DNA of 31,428 nt from H2-BAC3 sp045863035 (GCA_045863035.1 BTUV01000025.1:1-31428), one strand, 5' to 3'; counted from the first letter of the stretch, positions 16,774-25,523 are shown. Notes: generated from the sequence alone by a model not told the origin. A program made the numbers and translations.

Positions 16774-17867
16774 GACTCCTCATCAATGTTATATTCTTCA
16801 ATTTTTCTGTAGAGGGTTCGCGGGCTGATATTCAGCAGTTTTGCCGCTTTTCGCTTATTTCCGCCGCTGGTTCTCAATGCATTTATCATTGCATCCCGCT
16901 CTGCCTGCTGCAGGGTTATCGCCCCGCTGCCGTTCCCGCGGTGCTTAACCGGCTCCTGTTTCTGGCTTTGCATATCCTCAAGCAGACGCTGTATTTCTAA
17001 AATGTCTCTTTTAATCTCAAAAAGCGCCCTCAAGATGAAATCCCTCTCCATCTCTTCAGAAGTTTTACCGGTCGAAACAGGTAAAAACCGGGGGTCTTCC
17101 TTTTTTTCCAGTTTTATCAGACCGCTTAAAACATCCTCAGATATGAGTGAACTCCGGCTCATGGCTACCGCCGTCCGGACAACACTTCGCAGCTCCCTTA
17201 CATTACCCGGCCAATTGTATTCCATAAATATTTCCATAACCTTATCAGTAAACCGGTAACCGTTAACTTTATTGCTTTCCTCGTATTCATCAAGAAAATG
17301 CCTGATGAGAAGGGGAATATCCTCTTTTCGCTTTCTAAGCGGCGGAAGATCGATTATGACTGATTTGAGGCGGTAGTAAAAATCTTCGCGGAACCGATTA
17401 TTAGCAACTTCAACCTCAAGATTTTTATTAGTCGCGGCTACAATACGAATATCTGTCTTTGATACCGTATCGGCTCCGACCGGCATAAATTCTTTTGTTT
17501 CAATTGCTCTGAGCAGCTTTACCTGCATCAGTAAAGGCATATCGGCTATCTCATCGAGAAATAAGGTTCCGCCATTTGCCATCTCAAAATAGCCCTTACG
17601 GTTTTCAGAAGCATTTGTGAAAGAACCTTTCTTGTGACCGAACAATTCACTTTCAAATATACCTTCCGGAATTGCAGCACAATTGATACTGACAAGCTGA
17701 TTTTCGTTCCGGGGGCTTAGGTGATGGATAGCTCTGGCAACCACTTCTTTACCCGAACCGCTTTCGCCATGAATAAGAACGGATATATCAGACGGAGCAA
17801 CCTGCGCAACTATGGAGCGAACCGCCTGAATTTCCTTTGATATACCAACCAGACCAAAATCAGACAT
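16761..17867 (-). CDS. Sigma-54-type AAA+ activator without receiver domain
   Basis: 368 residues. An AAA+ domain begins almost at the N terminus, with Walker A GESGSGKE (~34-41) and Walker B GGTLFLDEIAD (~99-109). The sigma-54 contact loop reads GSFTNA (81-86) rather than the usual GAFTGA. A C-terminal Fis-type helix-turn-helix (NKRKAAKLLNISPRTLYRKI, near 335-355) would bind DNA. No phosphorylation or sensor domain is present, so its activity would have to be controlled in another way, as in PspF. Target promoters are not identifiable here. The gene overlaps the RNase Z-like gene by 8 bp and lptE by 13 bp, so it is firmly in the operon. Confidence 0.9.
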   Translation of the reverse strand: MSDFGLVGISKEIQAVRSIVAQVAPSDISVLIHGESGSGKEVVARAIHHLSPRNENQLVSINCAAIPEGIFESELFGHKKGSFTNASENRKGYFEMANGGTLFLDEIADMPLLMQVKLLRAIETKEFMPVGADTVSKTDIRIVAATNKNLEVEVANNRFREDFYYRLKSVIIDLPPLRKRKEDIPLLIRHFLDEYEESNKVNGYRFTDKVMEIFMEYNWPGNVRELRSVVRTAVAMSRSSLISEDVLSGLIKLEKKEDPRFLPVSTGKTSEEMERDFILRALFEIKRDILEIQRLLEDMQSQKQEPVKHRGNGSGAITLQQAERDAMINALRTSGGNKRKAAKLLNISPRTLYRKIEEYNIDEESWTA

Positions 17868-18666
17868 AGTAATAATTCTCTTTCAGGGAGATACTTTTGT
17901 CAGCTATTGCAACATTCATGCCTTCTGTGGCAAGAAGCATTTTGCAATCCGGATTAGCATCAATAACCGCGATCAGTTCTGATAATTGTTCATTAGAGTA
18001 ATGCGTCATAATAATCATGCCCGGTTTAATTGTTTTTACGAGGCGGCTGAGTTCTTTTTCAGATACATGCGAACACTCAGTAATATATATATCCGGCTGC
18101 TCATTGCAGAGATACAGATCATCCTCTGAGCCAATGTCGCCGGTGTAATATACTTTTTTGCCGCCGGTTGTGAACAGAAAGCTTCCTGAGAAGAATCCGG
18201 TATCTCCGGCAGCAGCAGATTTCCTGAATTTATCAAGGTGACTATTCCTGAAAGCTGTAAAAGCAAGTCCATCAGCAGGGGTATAGCTAAACCCGGTAGT
18301 GATCGGTATATATTCAATCTTAAAAGGCAAGCGTTCTTTATACAAATATGAATCGTGCAGGAATCTTTTTATATGATTAATATCGCTCCGGTGAGCGTAA
18401 ACTGAGAGAGGCGCAGCCCTTCTCTTCAGTTTCCATTGCGTGAGAAGCAATGGCAGCCCTGACCAATGATCCGCATGGCGATGCGTAATGAGAATAGCGT
18501 CAATAAAATTAAAATGGATTCCTGAGGCGAAGAGCGCCTTTGATACTCCGTCACCTGCATCAACAAGAAAGCGGAATTGATCATGCATGATAATAAAGGA
18601 AGAATGATATCTTTTGGGTTCTATGAGCGCGGATGAAGTGCCGATAAAAATAATTTCAGCAGTCAT
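17860..18666 (-). CDS. Metallo-beta-lactamase fold hydrolase, RNase Z-like
   Basis: 268 residues. The metal motif HRHADH (residues 62-67) with a downstream TGDIGSEDD and a further MTHYSNEQ is typical of the RNase Z/ElaC-like branch of the metallo-beta-lactamase superfamily. RNase Z matures tRNA 3' ends; other relatives cleave phosphodiesters or other substrates, so I do not assign the substrate. No signal peptide. The ATG overlaps the stop of the SPOR gene (4 bp), suggesting translational coupling. Confidence 0.85.
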   Translation of the reverse strand: MTAEIIFIGTSSALIEPKRYHSSFIIMHDQFRFLVDAGDGVSKALFASGIHFNFIDAILITHRHADHWSGLPLLLTQWKLKRRAAPLSVYAHRSDINHIKRFLHDSYLYKERLPFKIEYIPITTGFSYTPADGLAFTAFRNSHLDKFRKSAAAGDTGFFSGSFLFTTGGKKVYYTGDIGSEDDLYLCNEQPDIYITECSHVSEKELSRLVKTIKPGMIIMTHYSNEQLSELIAVIDANPDCKMLLATEGMNVAIADKSISLKENYYYV

Positions 18667-19340
18667 CTGTTCCCCTTCACTACTTTTGAATCGGTTTTTG
18701 TTTCAGATTCAACCTGCTTTTTTATTGTGAGCGCTTCCTGCTCGGTATCAAACTGCCCGACCAGAACAATATAAAAAAGAGACCCGCCAATTTCTTTTTC
18801 TTCAAGAAACGAATCAAGACCTTTGGCAGCTAGCGTTTTAAGCAGACGTTCCGCATTCTGACGATTAAGAAAAGCTCCTGCCTGAAGCGAATAGTAAACT
18901 GACTTTATTTCCGGCTGAGCAACAGGAGTCTCCGATTCGCTGTTTTCCGTTATATCTTCCGAATATTCAACTTTAGCAATCTGTTTTAAATAAGGTGAAT
19001 TCGGGTATCTGCTTTTAAGATTTTCAGCAAGTTCTTTTGCTCTGCTATATGAGCCAAGCGCGTAATAATATGAGTGAAGACGGAAAAGCGCGGCATCATT
19101 ATACGCAAAGGAAGGAAAGCGCGAAAGAAGCTGCTCAAACTTCACGGCAGCTTTATCATCTTCAGTGAGCAATGCATCCAGGAATATATACGCGGGTGTA
19201 TCTTTGGCTGTGGATTTTTGCAGTATGACAGCAACCGAATCACTCTGACCAGATTCAATCAGGCGCAGACATTGAACAATATCCGGCGACTGCGCTGAGA
19301 CCAGAACCGTAAGGAGGACAAAAGCGAGAAGAACTTTCAT
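18663..19340 (-). CDS. SPOR-domain exported protein
   Basis: 225 residues. Signal peptide at residues 1-17 (ending SAQS). A TPR-like helical region covers ~20-130, and a C-terminal SPOR domain (YYSLQAGAFLNRQNAERLL near 150-170, through SLFYIVLVGQFDTEQEA) would bind denuded peptidoglycan at division sites. It follows miaB by 26 bp and precedes the RNase Z-like gene. Role in cell division or envelope assembly is likely. Confidence 0.85.
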   Translation of the reverse strand: MKVLLAFVLLTVLVSAQSPDIVQCLRLIESGQSDSVAVILQKSTAKDTPAYIFLDALLTEDDKAAVKFEQLLSRFPSFAYNDAALFRLHSYYYALGSYSRAKELAENLKSRYPNSPYLKQIAKVEYSEDITENSESETPVAQPEIKSVYYSLQAGAFLNRQNAERLLKTLAAKGLDSFLEEKEIGGSLFYIVLVGQFDTEQEALTIKKQVESETKTDSKVVKGNR

Positions 19341-19366
19341 AAGCAGTGACCTCTTCCGTTAATGAG

Positions 19367-20722
19367 CTACACTGCCTCCGAACGCACCGGTGCAATCCGC
19401 TTATCAATCATCTTTATATAATCGCCGAACAACGTAGCGGAAGTGCCTTTTTTAATTCTTACTTCCACGTAGTCACCCTCACTTATTTCTTCCTCACGGG
19501 GTATGATAATTACTTTATTTGAATCGGTCCGGCCTGCTAAAAATTCGTCTGATTTACGGCTGGCTCCTTCAATCAGCAGCACCTCATGTTTCCCTACTAA
19601 TGAATCATTAATCTCAGCAGATATCCTCTGCTGCAATGCAATGATTTCCTGAAGCCGTTTTGATTTCACTTCTTCTGCAACATCATCCTCCATCCTGAAC
19701 GCTTTTGTTCCCTCACGCGGCGAGTATTTAAACATATACGCACCATCATAGCGCACTTTACTCATCACATCAAGTGTCGCAAGATGATCTTCCCATGTTT
19801 CGCCGGGGAAACCTGAGATAATATCAGTCGAAAAACTCACCGCGGGTATGATACGGCGGGCTTTTTCCATAAGCTCAAGATAATGTTCAACTGTATAGGT
19901 ACGGTTCATCAGCTCCAGAATTTTATTTGAACCTGACTGCACGGGTAAGTGTATATATTTACAAAGATTTTCATGCCCGGCAATTGTATATAACAGCTTG
20001 TCTGACATATCCTGCGGATGCGATGTGGTGAAACGTACCCTGATCTTGCGGTCAACTTCTGCAACCGATGCAAGAAGGTCGGCAAAATCATACTCACCAT
20101 CCAGATATGAATTCACATTCTGACCAAGCAGGGTAACTTCCCTGAAACCCCGCTCTGAAAGCATACGCACTTCTGCGACAATAGAAGAAAGACTTCTGCT
20201 TCGTTCACGTCCCCGGGTAAACGGCACAACACAAAATGTGCAGAACTTATCGCAACCGCGCATGACTGAGATAAAAGCGCTCAATCCGTCTTCGCGATAA
20301 GGAATAATATCATCATAGGTTTCAGTTTTGGAAAGTTTCACTCCAATCCCTTTTTCGCCCGCTAAGGCAAGACCGATAAATTCCGGAATTCTACGATATT
20401 CATCCGGTCCCACCACAAGGTCAACAACCTTTTTTTCTTCAAGCAGGTCTTTACGCAGCCGCTCTGCCATACAGCCAAGCACACCCACAACCAGCCCCGG
20501 TTTACCCTGCTTTAGTGTTTTCATATTTCCAAGACGGCCATATATACGCTCCTCGGCATTTTCCCTGACTGAGCAGGTATTCATCAGCACGACATCAGCA
20601 TCCTGTAATGTCGGGGCAACCGTGTAGCCATTCTCCCTGAGAATACCAAGCACTACCTCGGTATCAGCAAGATTCATCTGGCAGCCGTAAGTTTCAATAA
20701 AAACGCTGTTCTTTTTTTCCAT
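19367..20722 (-). CDS. miaB: tRNA-2-methylthio-N6-dimethylallyladenosine synthase MiaB
   Basis: 451 residues. Radical-SAM methylthiotransferase that converts i6A37 to ms2i6A37 in tRNAs. Cluster cysteines: 14 (YGCQMNLADTE), 50 (NTCSVRENAEER) and 84 (LGCMAERL); radical-SAM triad GCDKFCTFC (157, 161, 164). The motif YGCQMN separates it from RimO. A TRAM domain follows at the C terminus. In Bacteroidota, miaB commonly precedes a sigma-54-type regulator and lptE, and here the same trio is seen, with two extra genes between. Confidence 0.95.
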   Translation of the reverse strand: MEKKNSVFIETYGCQMNLADTEVVLGILRENGYTVAPTLQDADVVLMNTCSVRENAEERIYGRLGNMKTLKQGKPGLVVGVLGCMAERLRKDLLEEKKVVDLVVGPDEYRRIPEFIGLALAGEKGIGVKLSKTETYDDIIPYREDGLSAFISVMRGCDKFCTFCVVPFTRGRERSRSLSSIVAEVRMLSERGFREVTLLGQNVNSYLDGEYDFADLLASVAEVDRKIRVRFTTSHPQDMSDKLLYTIAGHENLCKYIHLPVQSGSNKILELMNRTYTVEHYLELMEKARRIIPAVSFSTDIISGFPGETWEDHLATLDVMSKVRYDGAYMFKYSPREGTKAFRMEDDVAEEVKSKRLQEIIALQQRISAEINDSLVGKHEVLLIEGASRKSDEFLAGRTDSNKVIIIPREEEISEGDYVEVRIKKGTSATLFGDYIKMIDKRIAPVRSEAV

Positions 20723-20794
20723 TCAGTTCCGGAACAATTTCAGTATATGTGTAAAAGGATTAAAACGCGAAACAGGAGAACGGGAAGGGGATCC

Positions 20795-20956
20795 CTATAA
20801 GTCCTGGTTGGAGAGAAAGTATAAAATAACGTTGATTAATACCAGGGCAAGAATGCCGAATACCGTCATCGCGGTACGCTCTCTCCTCTTTCTGTCCTGA
20901 TGTATTTCCCCGCCCATCTCTAACTCATCTTCATCAGATTTAAAATAGCCGAACAT
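20795..20956 (-). CDS. Small membrane protein, 53 residues
   Basis: ATG 20956 to TAG 20795. The N-terminal ~28 residues are hydrophilic (acidic then basic: DEDELEMGGEIHQDRKRRER), followed by one clear transmembrane segment (residues ~29-49, TAMTVFGILALVLINVILYF) and a short tail. The basic patch before the membrane helix predicts the N terminus in the cytoplasm. A ribosome-binding site (ACAGGA) lies 4 nt before the ATG. A Bacteroidota-type promoter sits upstream (21029-21059), so it is likely the first gene of the miaB operon, 72 bp ahead of miaB. Function not recognised. Confidence 0.65.
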   Translation of the reverse strand: MFGYFKSDEDELEMGGEIHQDRKRRERTAMTVFGILALVLINVILYFLSNQDL

Positions 20957-21028
20957 TTTTTCCTGTTTAATTTATGAATATCGTGTAATACAGCAACCGC
21001 CGGGATGGCAGAGTAAGAATTTACCTTA

Positions 21029-21059
21029 CAAAATTAGGCAATTCCCTGACAAAAATAAA
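21029..21059 (-). promoter_or_regulatory. Bacteroidota-type promoter (TTTA-N19-TAATTTTG)
   Basis: On the minus strand: TTTA (-33-like) at 21059-21056, a 19-nt spacer, and TAATTTTG (TAnnTTTG, -7) at 21036-21029. It lies about 70 bp upstream of the small membrane protein start and would drive the miaB-lptE operon. Confidence 0.6.
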
Positions 21060-21093
21060 CACTATTGCGCTGCCCATGTGTGAAAGAACACAT

Positions 21094-21112
21094 AAAAAGC
21101 GGAAAATACCGC
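21094..21112 (-). terminator. Terminator after the rRNA methyltransferase gene
   Basis: Minus strand: GCGG-TATTTT-CCGC (21112-21099) followed by TTTTT. It starts 9 bp beyond the stop at 21121. The stem is only 4 bp of G:C, so it is of moderate strength; another inverted repeat (ATGTGT/ACACAT, 21076-21093) follows. Confidence 0.5.
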
Positions 21113-21120
21113 CCGGATTA

Positions 21121-22563
21121 TTAGTCCGCCTCAAATATGATTTTCTGTGTGCGCAAAGTTCGTGGAAACCGGCTTTTCAGACCCTGCAGAGTGATGGTTG
21201 CCGTCCCGATTATAGTGCCATCATATTTCACAGCGACCTGCCCCTTCTGAGCTGAATCTATTTTCACTGTGCCCCCTGCCATATATTCCTTCAGGTCAGA
21301 AAGATTTTTGATCTCGAATATATGTTCAGTAATAGCAGTATTAAAGACCTGCGCTGCTATTGATGAGAGGATAAAATTTCCGTATTTGTCAGCCGACCCA
21401 AGTTTTAATCCGGTCCGGTTGAACCATGCATCCGGATGAAATTCAAAAGTGCGGTGAACAAACTGGTATTCCCCTGATTTCACAAAATAGGTATATTCTT
21501 CCAGCGCCTCATGGGAGATGCCAAAGTATGTGTACAGATATTCCAGGTCTTTTTGAAATTTTTTAAATCCTGCGGTTTTGAATTGCTCATGATGATGCCT
21601 GCTTACCTCCCGTTCAGTTTGAATCTCATCTTCTTTAATGAGCTTAGCAATAAAGAATCCTTCTGAGCCGACTTCCCACGGAATTAAACGGCGCGTCATC
21701 TTCAAATCACTGATGCCATTGAGTGCAACCCCATCACCGGAGGGGAGCGGAATTTGAAGCGGAATAATTTTGAATGGATACTTTTTAAGAAATTGCGCGA
21801 GCACTTCTTCATTCTCTTCTACGGTCAGTGTGCAGGTAGAATAAACAATTTCTCCCCCCTTACGCAACATCTTTGCAGCAGAGACCAGCAAACGGTATTG
21901 AATTTCGGCAAGATTTCTTACTGAGTCCGGCGTCCACCATTTATTAATCTCCCCCTTCTTCTGTAAAACACCAAGACCACTGCAGGGCACATCAACCAGA
22001 ATTTTATCAAACCAGGAATTAAACACCTTTGAAAGCATCTCCCCTTTACCGTGCATAACTGCTGCATTCATCACATTCATTCGCTCGGTATTGAAAGAAA
22101 GTGATTTAACCCGCTCTGCTGCAATGTCATTAGCTATAAGGGTTCCGCGGTTGTTCATCAGCGCGGCAAGATGAGTGGTCTTTGAGCCGGGGGCAGCGCA
22201 AAGGTCAAGTACTTTATCCTCCTCTGAAGGATTCAAAACCAGAGGCGGGATCATTGAGGAAAGCGACTGTATATAATAAAATCCAAGTATATGCTCTATC
22301 GTCTTCCCTGCGAGTCCGTCCGGGTCAGATATACTCAGGCAATCGGGAATGAGCGGATGCTGCTCTGATGAGATTCCGTACTGCTTTAGCAAACGCTGCT
22401 GAAGCGCAGCCGGTGAAGTGCGGGCAGGGTTTACGCGTATATACTCCGCGGGCTCCCGCATCAGAAAGCGGTTATACTCTTCAGTCCACTCGGCGCCAAA
22501 CGTGCTCTCAAAGTAAGAACGTACATGATCGCTGAAAGGGGTGTAATTACGGTTTGGTATCAT
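21121..22563 (-). CDS. 16S rRNA m5C methyltransferase (RsmB/RsmF-type, NOL1/NOP2/sun family)
   Basis: 480 residues. SAM-binding motif LDLCAAPGSKTTHLA (119-133), motif IV DVPCSGLG with Cys194, and motif VI YSTCTL with Cys244 (the catalytic cysteine); both cysteines are needed for m5C formation and release. The C-terminal ~200 residues form an extension as in RsmF-type enzymes and may include a PUA-like domain. It would methylate a cytosine in rRNA, position unknown. It follows bshA by 29 bp and ends before a terminator. Confidence 0.9.
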   Translation of the reverse strand: MIPNRNYTPFSDHVRSYFESTFGAEWTEEYNRFLMREPAEYIRVNPARTSPAALQQRLLKQYGISSEQHPLIPDCLSISDPDGLAGKTIEHILGFYYIQSLSSMIPPLVLNPSEEDKVLDLCAAPGSKTTHLAALMNNRGTLIANDIAAERVKSLSFNTERMNVMNAAVMHGKGEMLSKVFNSWFDKILVDVPCSGLGVLQKKGEINKWWTPDSVRNLAEIQYRLLVSAAKMLRKGGEIVYSTCTLTVEENEEVLAQFLKKYPFKIIPLQIPLPSGDGVALNGISDLKMTRRLIPWEVGSEGFFIAKLIKEDEIQTEREVSRHHHEQFKTAGFKKFQKDLEYLYTYFGISHEALEEYTYFVKSGEYQFVHRTFEFHPDAWFNRTGLKLGSADKYGNFILSSIAAQVFNTAITEHIFEIKNLSDLKEYMAGGTVKIDSAQKGQVAVKYDGTIIGTATITLQGLKSRFPRTLRTQKIIFEAD

Positions 22564-22592
22564 TTCAGAGAAAATTTCAATCGAAAAATCAA

Positions 22593-23723
22593 TCAGGTCT
22601 TCCCTAAAATCTTTTCGTAATAGGATTCATACTGCGGAATGATAATATCTTTTCTGAATTTATCATGCGCGCGCTTACGGGCCTTGTCAGAGAACATTTT
22701 ATATTTTTTGTCATTCGTCAGAAGGTCAAGTGTATATCTTGCCATCCTGTCAATATCACCAATCTCAGCTATAAATCCGGTTTCATTATGACGAACAAGC
22801 TCAGGCAGACCGCCAACGCTTGAGCTGATAACCGGAAGCCCGCATGACATTGCCTCAAGTGCCGCAAGCCCGAAGCTTTCAGACTGTGAAGGAATCAGAA
22901 AAAGATCCGCACAGTTGAGAATTTCAACCAGTCCTTCCTGCTTTCCGAGAAAGACCACTTTATTCGTAACATTAAGTTCACGGGCAAGACGTTCACATTC
23001 AGAGCGGTCAGGTCCGTCACCAACCAAAACCAGTTTAACCGGAATTTTATCTTCAATTTCCTTTAACAACCTGATAGTATCCGTCACCCTTTTAACCGGC
23101 CGGAAATTGGAAGTATGCAGAAGCAGCTTTTCACCATTCGGCGCAAGCTTTTGCTTCAGGCAGGAATCCCCCTGCGGCTTGAAAACACTGCTGTCAATGA
23201 AGTTTGGTATTACTTCAATTTCTTTATTGATTTCATAATTGGTTATGGTTTTTTCTTTAAGAAACCGTGAAACCGCGGTAACCCCGTCACTCTTTTCAAT
23301 ACTGAATTTGACCAGATGAATAAAGGAGGGCTCAAGACCAACCAGCGTTATATCTGTTCCGTGCAAAGTGGTTATAATCTTTAAATCTTTATGCGGCGCA
23401 AGTATTTCCTTTGCAAGATGCGCGCTGGTAGCGTGCGGTATTGCATAATGCACATGCAACAGGTCAAGATTTTCAAACTTTGCAACCTCAACCATCTTGC
23501 TGGTAAGCGCAAGACTGTAAAGAGGAAATTCAAACAAGGGGTAATTGCCCATCTCTACTTCATGGAAATAGATATTGCTTACAAAATTATGTGAAAGCCG
23601 GAAAGGCATCGCGTAACTTATAAAGTGAACTTCATGTCCCTTTTCTGCCAGACTTTTTCCCAGCTCTGTTGCCACAACACCGCTTCCTCCGTAAGTCGGG
23701 TAACAGGTTATTCCTATCTTCAT
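22593..23723 (-). CDS. bshA: N-acetyl-alpha-D-glucosaminyl L-malate synthase BshA
   Basis: 376 residues, GT4 fold. Catalyses UDP-GlcNAc plus L-malate to GlcNAc-malate, the first step of bacillithiol synthesis. The N terminus MKIGITCYPTYGGSGVVATELG is the BshA signature. The sequences around NLDLLHVHYAIPHATSAHLA and the C-terminal ESFGLAALEAMSCGLPVISS (E-x7-E catalytic motif) are also typical. bshB and bshC are not in the window. It lies 17 bp from the M28 gene and 29 bp from the methyltransferase. Confidence 0.92.
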   Translation of the reverse strand: MKIGITCYPTYGGSGVVATELGKSLAEKGHEVHFISYAMPFRLSHNFVSNIYFHEVEMGNYPLFEFPLYSLALTSKMVEVAKFENLDLLHVHYAIPHATSAHLAKEILAPHKDLKIITTLHGTDITLVGLEPSFIHLVKFSIEKSDGVTAVSRFLKEKTITNYEINKEIEVIPNFIDSSVFKPQGDSCLKQKLAPNGEKLLLHTSNFRPVKRVTDTIRLLKEIEDKIPVKLVLVGDGPDRSECERLARELNVTNKVVFLGKQEGLVEILNCADLFLIPSQSESFGLAALEAMSCGLPVISSSVGGLPELVRHNETGFIAEIGDIDRMARYTLDLLTNDKKYKMFSDKARKRAHDKFRKDIIIPQYESYYEKILGKT

Positions 23724-23740
23724 GTTTTGTATGTCTTTCT

Positions 23741-25261
23741 TTATTCTGCCTGCTGATCAGTTCTCAGGCGCGTATCAAGATTTGTCAGGCGGATACTCAG
23801 ATGATATATCAGCTCGGAAATCTTTTTTATCTTTTCAAAATTTATCTTCTCAACATCATCACCCGGCTGATGATAGTCCTCAAGCATATAATCATAGAAG
23901 AAAACAACCGGAATTCCCTTCCTTGCATAATGATAATGATCGCTGCGTTCATATATACGGTTCGGATCATCCGGCTCATCAAATTTATAGTTAAACGCAA
24001 AGTTAACTGTTTTTTTATTAACTTCTTCCACAATTGTTTTCAGCTCAGGTGAAATCTTTGCTGATCCAACTGAATAGATTGAATCAGGATGTTCACGCCC
24101 GACCATATCAATATTTATCTGCGCTATAATTTTATCCATACGGCCGAAATTGTCACTCAGATAACTTGCACCCAACAGTCCTTTTTCCTCAGCGCCGTGC
24201 AGGACAATCAGCACAGAGCGTTTAATTTTTTTTGCACTCGCCAGTGCCCTCGCTGATTCAAGCACGGCAACAATACCGGAACCATCATCATCCGCTCCGT
24301 TATATACCTTGCCCCGGTCAATGCCCACATGGTCGTAATGAGCGCCAATCGCCACAAACTCATCTTTAAGAACCGGATCGCTTCCTTCTATATATCCTAT
24401 GATATTTGTTGTATATCCCTGTTCCTGTGTTGCTTTTATGTCAAATGTTCCGCTGTGTCCAAGCTGAAAACGAGGAAGCTTCTCCCCCGCGCCGGCTTTC
24501 TGTATATATTCCTCCGGACTAAGCTGTGAACCGGAAAGCAGCTTTGTTAAGCCCGCCTCCCGCATAAGAAAAACTCCGCTCCGGGGGTTTCGTCTTGAAG
24601 ATTTAGAAGGCAGTGAGATTGCCGGTTTGGAAAGTGATGACCACTCCTCCTCAATGCTCCTGTCTCCTGCAAATACCAATCCGGCTGCCCCTTTGCCGTA
24701 GGCAGAATATAACTTTGCAGATGATAACTCCTCCTCAACTGTCGGGTCACCGGTCGGATTCAAAACTTTGGGAACGCCGGAGGCGATAATCACCAATTTA
24801 CCCTTCACATCCAGCCCCTCATAATCATTCCAGCCGAGTTCCGGAACATCAAGACCATATCCGACAAATACAACCTGATAGTTCAGAACTGTATCCGAGC
24901 GGTATTTGCTCCAGCTAACAATATCCTCTCCGAATTTTATCACCTTTTTTTCCTGACCGGCGCCAGGATCAAGCGAAAATGTTGACTTATTACTTATCTT
25001 CGTTAATACAAGCTCTACAGGCATCCGGAAATCCGGATATTCGGGCAGCGGTTTAATACCTGATTTTTTTAACTCTGAAATTATAAAAAGTTGCGAAAGC
25101 CGGTCGCCGCGTGTGGCTGCTTCCCGCCCCTCAAACTCATCTGAAGCAAGCACCTCAAGATTGGCCCTGAGATTGGTGATGCTGATGAGGTCTTTTTCCT
25201 GCGCGTTCAGAAAAAGTAGAGGTACGAACAGGAAAAGTATAAGCTGAAAATGTATTTTCAT
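23741..25261 (-). CDS. Secreted M28-family metallopeptidase with PA domain
   Basis: 506 residues. Signal peptide at residues 1-20 (NAQ end). A PA-like insert occupies ~130-270. The M28 zinc ligands are in order: GAHYDHVG (His308), NGADDDGSG (Asp324), HGAEEKG (Glu358/Glu359), NIDMVGRE (Asp385) and SDHYHY (His442). The enzyme would be a di-zinc aminopeptidase acting in the periplasm or outside the cell. No ribosome site is visible before the start; a TATATTTG element upstream is a possible promoter. Confidence 0.92.
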   Translation of the reverse strand: MKIHFQLILFLFVPLLFLNAQEKDLISITNLRANLEVLASDEFEGREAATRGDRLSQLFIISELKKSGIKPLPEYPDFRMPVELVLTKISNKSTFSLDPGAGQEKKVIKFGEDIVSWSKYRSDTVLNYQVVFVGYGLDVPELGWNDYEGLDVKGKLVIIASGVPKVLNPTGDPTVEEELSSAKLYSAYGKGAAGLVFAGDRSIEEEWSSLSKPAISLPSKSSRRNPRSGVFLMREAGLTKLLSGSQLSPEEYIQKAGAGEKLPRFQLGHSGTFDIKATQEQGYTTNIIGYIEGSDPVLKDEFVAIGAHYDHVGIDRGKVYNGADDDGSGIVAVLESARALASAKKIKRSVLIVLHGAEEKGLLGASYLSDNFGRMDKIIAQINIDMVGREHPDSIYSVGSAKISPELKTIVEEVNKKTVNFAFNYKFDEPDDPNRIYERSDHYHYARKGIPVVFFYDYMLEDYHQPGDDVEKINFEKIKKISELIYHLSIRLTNLDTRLRTDQQAE

Positions 25262-25391
25262 TGATTGCCAATTGATTTGTAACTATTGGGTGAAACCTGA
25301 TTTTTTTAAGTGCAGTTCAATTTTTACGGGTGAAAGGGCATAAAACCGGAAATCATTGCAGAAAGCACGTTCCCTGACCGCTAATCATCCT

Positions 25392-25420
25392 TTTGTTATT
25401 GTTTACTGTGTGTAATTTTG
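25392..25420 (+). promoter_or_regulatory. Bacteroidota-type promoter (TTTG-N17-TAATTTTG)
   Basis: TTTG at 25392-25395, a 17-nt spacer, and TAATTTTG (exact TAnnTTTG) at 25413-25420, 103 bp before the kinase start at 25524. The spacer is a little short of the common 19 nt. It lies next to the minus-strand element at 25425-25432. Confidence 0.6.
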
Positions 25421-25424
25421 ACAA

Positions 25425-25458
25425 CAAATATAGATATTCGATTCTTAGAATTCGTAAA
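25425..25458 (-). promoter_or_regulatory. Possible promoter of the M28-bshA-methyltransferase operon
   Basis: The minus strand carries TATATTTG (25432-25425), a match to TAnnTTTG, with a TTTA at 25458-25455 after a 22-nt spacer, longer than normal. It is about 160 bp from the M28 start. The -7 boxes of the two divergent promoters are only 4 bp apart. Confidence 0.35.
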
Positions 25459-25523
25459 AATATCCGGCAGGTCAGTAATTTGATGACAAAAATTGCAATC
25501 AGTTCCAGAAGTGAGAACCATTA

